Positions 48,166 to 59,263 of a stretch of 64,000 nt of DNA are shown piece by piece. Source of the DNA: Ailanthus altissimus. Its lineage: Eukaryota; Streptophyta; Magnoliopsida; Sapindales; Simaroubaceae. The notes under the pieces were generated by a model. The model was not told the origin of the DNA. It did not search any database and worked only from the letters and a program-made list of their open reading frames with translations. The stretch spans positions 13,179,501-13,243,500 of the forward strand of contig OX327711.1 of assembly GCA_946807835.1 (NCBI GenBank), read 5' to 3'. The translations under genes and the position numbers were made by a program. The stretch's first letter is position 1. Each line of letters begins with the position of its first letter.

Positions 48166-50460
48166 AGACATGACTAGGGCTTATAACCAGGTGGAATGGT
48201 CTTTTTTGGAAGCTAACATAGTGAAGTTTGGTTTTTCAGAAGCATGGTGTTTTAATCATGAAGTGTGTCTCATCAGTCTCGTATGCAATACTTGTTAACG
48301 GGCACCAATGTAGGAATTTTAAGCCTTTACGAGGTCTCAGATAGGGTAACCCACTATCCCCCTATTTATTTATTATATGTGCAGAGGCATTATTTTCTCT
48401 TTTCAAGAAGGTAGAGTGAAATGAAAGTCTTTTTGGCTTGTAATGTGGACGAAGAAGACCCACTGTTTCACATTTATTTTTTGTTGATGATAGCTTGGTA
48501 TTTTCAAAGGCTTCTGTTTTAGTGTGTTTTACAATTAAGCATATTCTGAACCAATATGAGCGAGCATCTAGTCAGAAAGTTAGCTATGATAAGTTTATCA
48601 TATGTTTTACTGCAGAGGTCCCAATTAGAGTCTCCAATGAGTTAATTACCAACCTTGGTTTCCCAAATATTGCCTACAATCAGAAGTACCTTGGTTTACC
48701 GTGTGTCTATAAATGTACTAGAAAACATATTTTGCCAACATAAGGAGAAAGCATGAGGCAAGTTGAAGAGGTAAAAGGTGAAGTTATTCTCAGCGACTGC
48801 TAGGGAAGTTTTGATCAAAGCTACATACAGTCTATACATGTATATTTTATGAATCTGTTTCGTCTCCGATATTAATAAACTTCACATGTATATGCCTGAT
48901 TCTGGTGGGGAGGTAATGAAGGAAGCAAAAAGATACACTGAGGTTCTTATGAGCTTTTATACCATAACAAAAAATATGGTGGACTAGGTTTTCGTAACAT
49001 ATTTTTCTATAACATGCAATGCTGGCAAAACAAGCATGGAGAATTTTACAAATTTACTAGAGTTTCTTTTTAGTAGGCAAAGTTTAAAGAAATTACTTCC
49101 TATGTTTGGCATAGCATTCTCTGGGGTAAAGAGTTGTTGCTACAGGGTTCGAGATGGAGAGTGAGGACTAGTGTATCCATCTTAGTTTACCATGATCAAT
49201 GTCTCCCTAAGCCATATTCATTCAAACCTTTATTCCTACACAGACTTCTAGAGCATATATGGTATCTTCCTTAATCATAGTTCAAAGAACTTGGGTAAAG
49301 ATTTGCTTACTAGGTCATTCCTTAAGAAGGAAGTTCAAGCTATTCTTAGCATCCCTATTCCATAGATAATGCCATAACAGTTAGATTCGCTAATGTGGCA
49401 TTTTGATAAGTTGGATTGTTACAATGTTAAAAGTGGTTATTAGGTTATTTTTCATCATTCTGGGGTAGCTAGCAATTTGCAATAATTGAAGATTCTATCA
49501 TGATGGAAGCGATTTTGGAGACTTCAAATTCCTTCTAAGGTAAAATTATTCATTTGGTGTGCATCTCATGAATAGATACCTATAAGGGCTAATCTCTCTC
49601 GTCACCATGTTTATGTTGTTGATATTTTATGTCTTATATATGAAAGAGTGAGTGAGACTTCTTTGCATGCTCTTTGGCTATGTCCTGCTCTCAAGAGTGT
49701 CAGGCATTCTTGCGAGTTTATAGTTTCTATTTTCAATACATATTACACCTCTATTTATGAGTTTTTTTATCTCTTACACATATGTGTTAGTAGAGGAAGA
49801 GGTTGAACTATTATGTATTATCCTCTACCGAATCTGGTTTATTCAAAATAAGAGAGTTCATGACAACCTTGAGTTGCCCATTGAATTGATTATTCACTAG
49901 GCAAGAGAATTTCTTAATGACTTCCATAAAGCCTGAGCTTTACCTTTGGCTACTAGTGTAGCTAGAGAGACTAGGTAGAAGCCACCTCAATGGGGTTTCT
50001 TAAACTAAATTCAGATGCATCGATTAACATACATAAGTAAAAAATGAGTTTCAATTTTATGGTTTCTAAATATACTGGTATTGTTATTTTTGCTGGGTCT
50101 GCTATCTTTTATGGCCTTTTACCTGTATCCATCGTGGAAGCATTAGCTATTTTACATGGCCTTAGAGCATTGGAATGATTATTGTTTGGAGTCTATGTTG
50201 TAGTTGAGATAGAGCTTGATGCAATAACAGTAATTGGCAGCTTATTAGATCCTAGTGATATAGCTTCAAACATTGGCTCTGTCAACCGAGATATCTTCAG
50301 TCAATTAGCTTGCTTCAAATCTTATAAGTTTCTTTACACTTCAAATGAGGTAAATGTTGTTGCCCATGTTCTTGGTCATTATGCTTTTAGTATTATTTCT
50401 AATACCATTTGGTTTGATTCTATTTTAAGAGAGTTTACCTCTCTAATTTTTTAAGATTAT
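48166..50460 (+). pseudogene. LINE reverse transcriptase and RNase H relic
   Basis: The sequence resumes in the reverse transcriptase with TRAYNQVEWSFLEA and FGFSEAW. A GLR-stop-GNPLSPYLFIICAEAL block lies near 48330-48400. The polymerase motif appears as FFVDDSLVFSKA at about 48480 (the family has F-A-D-D). YLGLPCVYK follows near 48690. The zf-RVT region lies at about 49160-49700. The RNase H domain begins FLKLNSDASINI near 50000 and ends with the open stretch 50182-50454 (VVEIELDAITVIG, NVVAHVLGHYA). It is broken by stops and frame changes. Confidence 0.82.
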
Positions 50461-50697
50461 CTTCAACTATCTTCAGATTAATGCTAAGGAATTTCTTTCC
50501 TTTTCAAGAAAATTGTACATTAATTCATAAAGCTTTATCAAATTTGACAATCTCTTTGATTAAAATAAAGAGGCAATGACACTTTTCATCATTTAAATAG
50601 CTAAATATTTATCAAGTGTTTGTACTACACTATATAATTTTTATTCTTTAGTCTACAACTTTATATATTTGAGAAATTATGGAACTGCTATGTTTGA

Positions 50698-53600
50698 CAT
50701 AGATAAAGCATGGATATTAAGTAATAGAATATCAAAAGAGTATGAAGTTGGTGTAGAAGAGTTTTTGTAATTTGTGATGCTTAATTTTGAAAATAGAAGG
50801 TCACTCAAATATCCTTGTAATATTTGTGGCAATATAAAGTTTCTTACTCTTAAGTTAATAAGAGTTCACTTGTTTGAAAAAATAAATTTCCACAAATACA
50901 ATTTGGACCAAACATGGGAAAGATGACCATGAGTTGGGATCTTCATTCGCCCAAGACCACTATAGTCGGTGGAGATTTAAATACAAATTTTATGATAACA
51001 TTGTAGATATGGTAAATGATGCCAATGAACAATGTGACAAAATTCTTATATTCTTTATAGATATACTTGAAGATGTAGAAAAATCTTAATATCCTAGTTC
51101 AAGGCATTCTAAGTTGTCTGGCTTGATGAAAGTTTATAACGTGAAATGACACAATGGATGGTCTAATAAAGGGTTCTCGACTCTTTTAGAAGTTCTTGCT
51201 GAAATGTTACCATAAATGGTTCTTGGCTCTTTTAGAAGTTCTTGTTGAAATGTTACTAAAAGTAATAATATTCCAAAGTCAATGTTTGAAGTAAAGAAGA
51301 CAATGAAGATGTTGGGGTTAAATTATGGAAAAAAAAATACATGTTTGTCATAATAATTATATTCTTTACAAGAAGGAGCATGAAAACCTCACTGAATGTC
51401 CTAGTTTTAAAGAATCTAGGTAGAAGAAAAAAGGAAATGGATTTTAGGAAGTCAAATCAGAGATTCCTGATAAGGTTTTATGGAACATTTATTCCAGTCA
51501 CCTAAAAGTACTAAGGCTATGACTTGGCATACAAATGGAATAATAAAATATAATAAGTTTCGGCATCCAACAAACTCGTCGAGATGGAAATTTATTGATA
51601 ATAAGTGGCCAAAATTGCACAAGCGCCTAGAATCTTTTTTTAACTCTTTCTAGTGATGTAAGGTTAATTACACACCACACTATAGTTGTTGGCCAATATT
51701 ACCAATAACATACAATCTTCCTTTTTGATTATGTATAAAAAGGAAACATATTATTCTATCTTTATTAATTTTTGAACCTAAACAACTTAGAAATAATTTA
51801 AATATGCACTTACCTTCATTGATTGAAGATTTTAAAACACTGTATAAAATTTATGTAGAAGTGTATAATGCATGTAAAAAAAAAACTTTCAATTTAAGGG
51901 TTTTGTTGAAATGAACAATCGGTGACTTCCCTCTATATGAGAACTTATTTGGGTGCATAGTAAAAGGGTATTTTGTTTATCCCTACTACAGGATAAACAT
52001 TTCATCATGTTGGCTTACAAGTTGTAGGAAAAAATCTTACATAGGACACCACTGATTTTTACCTAATGACCATCCATTTTGTAAGATGAAAAAAGTTTTC
52101 AAATAATGTACAAGAGATGGGTGAGGCTCTTATTACTTTGTTCGTTCATAAAATTCTAAAAGTGGTTAGTGAAATTGGCATTAGTTATGGGAAGGGAATT
52201 GAGAAAAAGCGAAAACAGGGTAATTGTAATATTGAAAAATTGTTCAAGAAGAAGTCTATTTTCTTTGAATTAGAATAGTGACAACATTTTTTAGTTCACC
52301 ATTAATTAGATGTGATGCACATTGTAAAAAAAAAATACGAAAACATTTATGGCACATTACTTCATTAGCTAGTAATACGAAAGATGTGGTAAATACTAGA
52401 AAAGATCTTATGGATATAAAGATTAGGTATAAACTAAAACCTGATGAATAGAACAACAAACTTTTTTCTACACTTTACATATTGAGTAAAATAGAGAAAC
52501 AAATGTTCTGTAGAACTTTGTTGGAAACAGGGGTCCCGAATGGTTATTGTTTAAATTTTAATAAACTTGTTGCAATGGATGATTGTAAGCTTTAAGGCCT
52601 AAAGTCTTATGATTTTCATACTTTGATACAATAGTTGTTACCTTTAGCGACTCGAAATTGCTTGTTAGACAATGTTTGACATTTGTATAATGCAAATGTG
52701 CTTCTTTTTTAACTCATTATGCAATAAGGTGGTAGAAATTAAAACATCGTATGAGTTGCAAAGTAACTTGGTTGTAACATTATACATGATGGAACAAGAC
52801 TTTTAACTTAACTTCTTTGACATAATAATTCATTTAACTATCTATCTCATTGATGAAATTAGGTTATATGGGCTAGTTTACCTTAGATGTATATATTCAT
52901 TTGATAGCTTTATAAATGTGCTTAAAGGTTACGTACATAATCACAATTGTCAATAAAGGTGTATTGCTAAAAGTTATATTACCAACGAATCACTTGAATA
53001 TTTTACTAAATACCTCTTTAATAATGATTTAATTAAACGGCCACCTAGTTATCTATTTAATTCACCTATAGAACAACCTTTGAGTTTCGGATATATAAAA
53101 CTTGTGGATTCTCAAACACTGAAGTAAGCACATCTTTATATTTCAAAGAACACACCTACGCTTGAAACTTATATGAAGTAAGTCATTAAGTTTCATGATA
53201 ACTATAATTGTTGTCATTACTTTTATTATTCTTGAAATTGCAATTTAAGTGTTATTAAGGAACATATGAAATATTTGAAGAAAAATACCCACTCCAAGTT
53301 AAAAGACAACTATGGTTAAAAAATGAATATAGTAAAACTTTTAATGAATGGTTAAAAAGGAAGGTAAAATTATATAGTTACTAACTATTGATACTTACAG
53401 TTATATAGTTATAATTTTATAAGTATTTGGTGTAAATTTTATTAAATTGTAGGTATCAAACAATCTTGAAAACAATGTGCTTATAAATGGTACTGTAAGG
53501 TGGTTAGCGAACACTTCTCTTGTCAATCATTACATATGTTGCATACCTTAAAATGGTTTTAAGTTTGTAACTAGAGCTCGAGTCACAAATAAGTTGACAC

Positions 53601-54085
53601 AAAATTGTGGTGTGAGTATTATTGTAACAACAATGCAAATATCTAGTTTGAAGGATACAAATTCATACTCGGGAAAATGGCCTTCTATGGAGTCATTGAT
53701 AAAATATGGGAACTTAATTATATCATATTTAAGAAGGTAGTATTCAAATGTAATTGAGTTGATAGTAAAAATGGTGTTACGATCGATGAATTAAGATTTA
53801 CAATTGTTGACTTAAATCGAATTAGTCATAAATTTGACAATTTTATATTAACTTCTCATGCCAAAAAAATATTTTATATGAAGGATCAAAAAAATAATAC
53901 TAAAGTAGTGGTTTGTTCAATGGTCAAAAGAGTCGATAAATCTTTAACTACTGATGAGCATAATGACATGGTATTACATGCACTATTGTATAAAATATTT
54001 CCTTCGGTTAAGATTGATGATAAAGATGATGCAATATATACATGACTAGATTGTGATGGTTTTGACGTGGAAAAAGATGAGACAA
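50698..54085 (+). pseudogene. CACTA (En/Spm) transposase relic
   Basis: The order of domains is that of plant TNP2-like transposases. The N-terminal transposase-associated domain starts at 50699 (DKAWILSNRISKEYEVGVEEF), with the start ATG changed to ATA. LSGLMKVYNVK and NGWSNKGFSTLLEVLAEMLP follow near 51110-51210, then MTWHTNG and SSRWKFIDNKWPK near 51520-51610 (transposase family 21). KGIEKKRKQGNCNIEKLFKK and KKSIFFELE lie at about 52190-52275. LDVMHI follows near 52310, and a decayed IERF...LKGYVHN block near 52900-52950. A DUF4216-like end lies at about 53650-53890 (MAFYGVIDKIWELNY, VDSKNGVTIDELRFTIVDLN). Stops are frequent and introns cannot be told from decay. Confidence 0.82.
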
Positions 54086-54144
54086 ATAAATAATATGGAT
54101 ATAATTGTTTTGTAAATATATTGGTTTTTTAAGAAAAAAGAATC

Positions 54145-54410
54145 TGGACCCTTAACATTTTAGGAGGGATATGTAAACTTTAATAGTTTTAAAAATCTCA
54201 TTGATACTCTTGTCAAGTAACTGTTTTTGCCTATTTTAATAGCAAAAATGGGGTTTGTATGTCCCTTTTCATAAAACCTTAAGGGGTTTAAATGTTATTT
54301 TTTTTGCTAAAATAAACAAAAATCGTTACCTGATAAAGGTATCGATAGAATTTTTAAGACCATTGGAATTTGGATATTCCTTTTCTAAAACATTAAGGTT
54401 CATATATAGT
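54145..54410. mobile_element. Short foldback element copy
   Basis: The ends are inverted copies of the foldback terminus: ggacccttaacattttagg on the left, and aaaacattaaggttcatat on the right. The interior is only an inverted aaaatctcattgatactc / gatagaatttttaagacc pair. It is a deleted relative of the elements at 9123 and 55556, inside the CACTA 3' region. The open frame 54255-54452 is chance. Confidence 0.65.
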
Positions 54411-54959
54411 TTTTTTATTTTTTTATATATTCATAATTTGTATGTATGTTAATTTGCTTATCAATTCTTGCAAGTTTACTACACACATGGTTGCCATTGA
54501 GAAGTGCGTTTTGAAGGAATACCAAAACAAAAAAAAATATTTACGAAAGCATTATGTATATATATTGATTTTTCTCAAAATGCATTAGAAAGTTTAAAAG
54601 ATAACTAAATTGTTTAACTTTTAAATTTTATCTTACATTTTTTTGTCTTTACATAGAAGTAAATTACAAAGTTTTAGAAGATTTGCCATGTTTTGGTGAA
54701 GTGCATTAATTTGTGGATTAGTTCTTTGATGATATGTTTAATCTTCTATAGTTTTAAGATATCTTTAATGGTTATGTACTTTTATGAGACTTTTATTATC
54801 GGCTTATGACATTTGTAACAGATCTTAGATAATATAATTTTTTTAGTTATGTGAAGACATTAAATTGTAATATTTATTTTTAATGAACAATTGTTAATTA
54901 TTGAAGTAAACAAATTTTACGCGCAATATAGGTTTTAAAATTTAATGAAAATAACTTTA

Positions 54960-55197
54960 AATTAAATAAAATATTATGATTTTATTTTTTAAATTTTTTG
55001 ATACTATAATATCAATAATTTGTTAATATCATGGTGTCAGTGATCTTCTAATATTATAGTATCAAAAAATCACCAACTTCTAAAAAACGTATAAAAAAAA
55101 ATTTATAACTTTAGTTATACGACACTATAAAATTGTGTCAGTAAAAATATTTGCCAACATTAAATTAGTATTAGCGAAGCTCATTCTTTTGGTAGTA
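54960..55197 (+). repeat. CACTA right subterminal and terminal repeats
   Basis: Degenerate copies of gatactataatatcaataa, tggtgtcagtgatc and gacactataaaattgtgtca in both orientations lead to the terminal motif ending ttcttttggtagta. This mirrors the left end at 33079-33300. Confidence 0.68.
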
Positions 55198-55364
55198 CGA
55201 AAAAGAATTTCATGTAACTCTAGGCTAGTGGTTGTTTTATTTTTTGACTTAATGTTGAATATAAATTTTCAACTCTTTGATTGAATGTAAAATTCTAAAT
55301 AATATGATTAATTTATTTCTTAAAAATATTTTTAACTATTTATTATAGGAAAACAAATATAGAT

Positions 55365-55555
55365 TCACAATGTTTTAGAAAAATGACAAACACACCTCAG
55401 TATTTTTAAAAATCTCATTAATTTACACTCTTATTAGGAAATGGTTTTTTTTAATATTAATGAAAAAAGGGCAAAAATAGTAAAAGTACAACTATGCCTC
55501 CTATTTTGAATTAAAAAATTAAAATTCAATTAAATGGTAAAAAGATTGCTTCAAA
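55365..55555. mobile_element. Foldback element terminal fragment
   Basis: The part from cctcagtatttttaaaaatc through aaattcaattaaatggt repeats the first 170 bp or so of the adjacent foldback element at 55556. It is either a partial tandem duplication or a broken neighbouring copy. Confidence 0.55.
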
Positions 55556-56420
55556 ACAATGACATGTAGACCTTACTATTTTTAAAATTTTCATTTACAC
55601 CCCTGTCGGTAATGGTTTCTGTTAGCTTTGATAGCGAAAGAAAAAATAGTAAAAGTATGATTGTGTTCCCATTTTAAATATAAAAAAATATAAATTTCAA
55701 TTAAACCCTAAAAAGAATGCTTATATCTTTGACCTTGTGGTTAAAGGCTACACATTTTAATCATCTAAGGTATTCTAACATTATCTATATTTATAAGTCT
55801 GCAAATTTAGTAATATATTGTTCTAAAAATTACATGTTAATAATTTTAAAATGCCATTGATTGGGTTTGAACTGTGATCACTCACATAACAAGTTAGAAA
55901 ATTTACCCCTTATGCTACAATAAATTTAATTAAAAAAATAAAAGCAAAAAATACAAGAAGTGAAACTTTAGGACCCTAGCCACCACTGGTTACCGCCTAC
56001 CACCATCGTTGTTGGTCGCTGCTTGCCACCTCAGAACAATGGCTAATGGAAAATGGTGGTCGCTGGCGGTAACCAACGATGATGGTGGCCAGTAATACCT
56101 AGGGTCCTATCGTTTCACTTTTTTGTATTTTCAATTTTGACATTATTTCAACAAAATCTGTTGCAGCTCAATGGTGAGTACTCTTACTTATTATACAAGT
56201 GACTATAAAGTTAAAGGTTCAATTCTTCTTTCTAGTTTTTAATTGAATTTAGATTTTTTTTAGTCAAAATGGAGGTGAATTTTTGTTTTTATCATTTTTT
56301 CTATTAAAATTAATGAAAACTGTTACCTAACAAATATGTAAATGAGATTCTTAAAAATATTGGAGTCTGTATGTCTCTTTCTTGAAATCTTAGGGGTCAA
56401 ATGTCCATTTCTCTTTAATA
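55556..56420. mobile_element. Palindromic foldback element, second long copy
   Basis: The left part (gtagaccttactattttta, then catttacacccctgtcgg) and the right part (cctaacaaatatgtaaatga, then atcttaggggtcaaatgtcc) are inverted copies. The centre at 55970-56110 is a near-palindrome of ccacc/ggtgg triplets with the axis near 56040. A plus-strand tRNA-like module at 56161-56235 has a gctcaatggtgagtactc A-box-like start and an aaaggttcaattct B-box-like end. The minus strand has another at 55915-55858. It is clearly the same family as 9123-10030. Confidence 0.72.
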
Positions 56421-57194
56421 TATTGCATCCATATCCATATAAAATTCATCTCTTTTCTTTCCTATTAATACTAATTATATAAACTTATTATGGTGATAAA
56501 TTTATAGTTTATGTATTTTAAATGTATTTACGACATTAAAAAATTTATAGATCATAAAAAATTGTTAAAAATCTATATTAAAATTATTTCAAATTTAATT
56601 TGTATAAATAAATATTATTTTAGTTATATATTTTTTATTTTTTTATTAACTTACATTTAAATTTGAAACGACAAAAATATAAAAGTATTGTTTTTTAGTT
56701 TTTTATTCAAAAAATAAGTAGCTTAATAATTACATTTTGATATTAAAAAAATAATAATTTAAATTCAGTATTTCAACTTTATTCGCATTCATTGAATTCA
56801 GTTCTTCTCATGCATTTATTGAATTCAGTTAATGCATGAGAATTTTTTATTTTTTTTTTTATATAGAAAATAAAATTTGAACTTAAAATTTCCACCGAAG
56901 TGAAAATAAAATGTATTACCAATTTTTTACCATTATGTTACTAACACAAATACAATGCATGAGAAGTTATGAACCTTCAAACTTCAATACCGAGATTCAA
57001 AAATTAAAATTAGATCACCTCAAAACTCAAAAATCCCTCGCGAGGTTGGAAAAGAAAAATCTTTTGTTGGACAGACCTTAAAGTTACATTCATGCCCAAT
57101 AGGGCCGGATCTGCAGTGGATAAAAGTGGGTCCAAGGCCTGTCCAATAAATAATTTGTTGTTGCTTTTCTTTTGAATTCAAGCCTAACTTGAAA
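56421..57194. other. No recognised feature
   Basis: AT-rich sequence between the foldback element and the MITE. The minus-strand open frame at 57020-57202 shows no family similarity. Confidence 0.4.
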
Positions 57195-57437
57195 ATGAGC
57201 AATACTCTTCTATGTAAGCAATACTTACATTGAATTATAAATTAAGAATAAAATTATATTTTTTAATTATTATTTTAAAAATTTTATCTCAAATTATATG
57301 TTAAATAATTATTGAATCGTAAAATAATTTGATAAATGATTTTAAAAATTGCATATTTTATTATTCAATAATTACTTAACACTTTAATTTAAAATAAAAA
57401 TTTTAAAATAATATTTTTAAAGTGTAGCATTGCTCAT
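57195..57437. mobile_element. MITE of about 243 bp
   Basis: The ends are inverted: atgagcaatactc on the left and gtagcattgctcat on the right. The body is almost pure A/T with taaataattattgaat-type motifs. Related fragments occur at about 59510-59640 and in each unit of the 60137 array (about 60420-60560), where gagtaatatta and caaataattattaaata are recognisable. It sits 170 bp past the stop codon of the phospholipase gene. Confidence 0.6.
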
Positions 57438-57605
57438 AAATTACACAAGTCTAGACCCATACAAAAATAAATAAATTAATTAATTAAATATTTGTTATCA
57501 AGATATCTTTTCATAATTGCAAGCATATAATAAAGCATAAAAATTCCATTATATGCATCAGGTTTTAACTTTGTGTGTTCCTATACAAAGTTACTTGTTC
57601 AAACT

Positions 57606-59132
57606 CTATACATAAATGGGTTGAAGCTGCCTCTCTGTTTCAGTGGCATAAAATTTGGCTTCTGATCCAACAGGTGAAGGCACATCCTCTGGTTCTCTTT
57701 TCGGCTTAACCCATCTGCCGTGATCGTTTCGAACAAGCCCTTTGTTCTCAAACTGATACCAACAATGAGGGATTCTCAATTCGTCAACCAACATATCACA
57801 TGACTTGTTCACTAGGGCTACATCTCTTCGTGCATCTGAACGAAAGCTTGAATTGGAACACACAAATCCATCAACAAGATGAAGATACGTTTCTGACATG
57901 TGAAACCCTAATAGGTTAAATCCCCGCTTGAGATAAGGAGATGAATGAACATCAAGCTTAAGTTCAGCTCCAACGTGAGTGTAAACCCAGTCTAATGTCC
58001 CTGTAATTTCATCAAATCTTTGTAAATTTTCATTGAACACAAATCCTGGCATTCGTGGGACTAAGTCTTGCTTCACTACGACTCTTAACGATTTTACACC
58101 CATTTGATGAAGCTCGTCTCGAAAAGCTGAGTTGCCAACTCTTGGCGCACCGAATGAAATTACGCTAATGGGAAGCCCTGGAATGGCAGTTGCAACTTCA
58201 TAAGCATTGAGCAAAGCCAATGCGCCGCCGAGGCTGTGGCCGGTGATTGTGAGGCTGACTTCTTCCCCTTTTTCCTTGTATAATTTCACAAGCTTTACCA
58301 CTTCTTTCATGACTTGTTCCGAAGCGCTGGACTTGTTGTACCGAGTCAATTCACTCTTTGAAGTGTAAATGCAATGGAACCCATGCTCAACTTTAGCATC
58401 TCCATGCCCAAATGGCTCTAGCTTCCTTTGAAAATCCTCGTACCACTCCGATGGGGCCACCGTTCCCCGCCAGGCCACGACGATGTCTCTCCGGCCAATC
58501 CTGTGCGTTTCTTCGTCGTCACTGACTGCCACAAACCCCATCCAGTTGGAATCTTTGCTCCAAGTTTCCCCAAATGGTGATCTGTTTATCCACTGTGGCA
58601 TGTCTATATGTGACATAGCGTAAATGTATTTGCTTACCTTGTAGCCATTTTTATCAAGGCCTAGCTTTTCAAAAATCCTGTTACGGTTGAACCTGCAACT
58701 CCCGCAATACTCTGAGAAGGGTTCAAAATCAAAAGCATCGTATGTCGCTTGCGCAAACTCGCCGTACTTGACGATCTCTCGCCGGAGCGAAGGGTGAAGT
58801 GGGTCTAACAAATTGTCCCAATCCATGCTACCATGAATTTCACGCCATTTATCTGCTATTGTCTCCTTAGGTGACATTATTGGAACTGAATGCTTCTCTT
58901 CGTTAACAAAATCCCAATCGGAAAACTTAATCTCTCTTCTTTGAGGGGCTTCAACATGAAGATGAAGGAGATGTGAGAGTGATTCTGCTAAACGGGTGGT
59001 TCGATTCGATTGCTTACTGCTGCTACTCGGACGATCAATAACTTCTTGGTGGGCACGGATTAGAGATTTCCGGTTGACACCGACGTTTGAGGTGGCCGGG
59101 ACATGGCTGTGAATCAGTGTTGGCATCGCCAT
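57606..59132 (-). CDS. Class I phospholipase A1 (lipase class 3), probably plastidial
   Basis: The 508-residue intronless frame is intact. It resembles plant PLA1-I / DAD1-like lipases, which release the sn-1 acyl chain from plastid galactolipids or phospholipids; some feed linolenic acid into jasmonate synthesis. The lipase core runs from about residue 217 (DIVVAWRGTVAPSEWYEDFQ) to 425. The nucleophile is Ser300 in GHSLGGALAL. Asp356 in KQDLVPRMPG is the expected acid, and His411 or His418 in FHMSETYLHLVDG the base. WREIHGSMDWDNLLDPLHP (96-114) and the YDAFDFEP block are also typical. The first 60 residues are rich in Ser, His and Arg with few acids before the conserved part, as in a transit peptide, but cleavage is not predictable here. 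Its length fits the PLA1-I-gamma subgroup (about 500-530). The ATG at 59132 is the first in frame. It is the only intact gene in the window. Confidence 0.95.
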   Translation of the reverse strand: MAMPTLIHSHVPATSNVGVNRKSLIRAHQEVIDRPSSSSKQSNRTTRLAESLSHLLHLHVEAPQRREIKFSDWDFVNEEKHSVPIMSPKETIADKWREIHGSMDWDNLLDPLHPSLRREIVKYGEFAQATYDAFDFEPFSEYCGSCRFNRNRIFEKLGLDKNGYKVSKYIYAMSHIDMPQWINRSPFGETWSKDSNWMGFVAVSDDEETHRIGRRDIVVAWRGTVAPSEWYEDFQRKLEPFGHGDAKVEHGFHCIYTSKSELTRYNKSSASEQVMKEVVKLVKLYKEKGEEVSLTITGHSLGGALALLNAYEVATAIPGLPISVISFGAPRVGNSAFRDELHQMGVKSLRVVVKQDLVPRMPGFVFNENLQRFDEITGTLDWVYTHVGAELKLDVHSSPYLKRGFNLLGFHMSETYLHLVDGFVCSNSSFRSDARRDVALVNKSCDMLVDELRIPHCWYQFENKGLVRNDHGRWVKPKREPEDVPSPVGSEAKFYATETERQLQPIYV

Positions 59133-59255
59133 GATTAATAGAGGTCGAATTTTCCAAGCAGATCAAGTGGGTTAATTGATCAATGAGCTTGAAATGCTTG
59201 GAAATTATGTTGTTGGTGATCAAGTTTGGAAGAGAAAGTAAGGCAGAATGACGAA

Positions 59256-59263
59256 TATATATA
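59256..59263 (-). promoter_or_regulatory. Probable TATA box of the phospholipase A1 gene
   Basis: On the minus strand, gtatatatattcg lies 124 bp before the start codon. That predicts a transcript start near 59225-59231 and a leader of about 95 bp. It is the best TATA match upstream of the gene. Confidence 0.6.

Larger units (their letters stand above)
42521..50640 (+). mobile_element. Second LINE relic, interrupted by a family L LTR
   Basis: The order is a T-rich 5' leader (42521-42666), ORF1 (42676-44400), the beginning of ORF2 endonuclease (44401-44665), the LTR insertion, then reverse transcriptase from its catalytic part to RNase H (48166-50460). The rest of the endonuclease and the first part of the reverse transcriptase are missing at the insertion, so material was deleted. 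The 3' end is not marked by a clear poly-A; similarity ends before 50640. Confidence 0.8.
33079..55197 (+). mobile_element. CACTA (En/Spm) transposon relic, about 22 kb with nested insertions
   Basis: The left end reads tactactagaaaaatggac and the right end, reverse complemented, reads tactaccaaaagaatgagc; both continue with similar sequence (cttcattaatatta; cttcgctaatacta). CACTA elements start cactac(t/c)a(g/a)aa, so each end carries a first-base C-to-T change. The flanking triplets are caa (33076-33078) and cga (55198-55200), compatible with a 3 bp duplication after one CpG decay. Inside are subterminal repeats and, on the plus strand, a transposase relic at 50698-54085. Most of the length is later insertions: a copia element, two LINE relics and nested LTRs. 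Confidence 0.7.
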
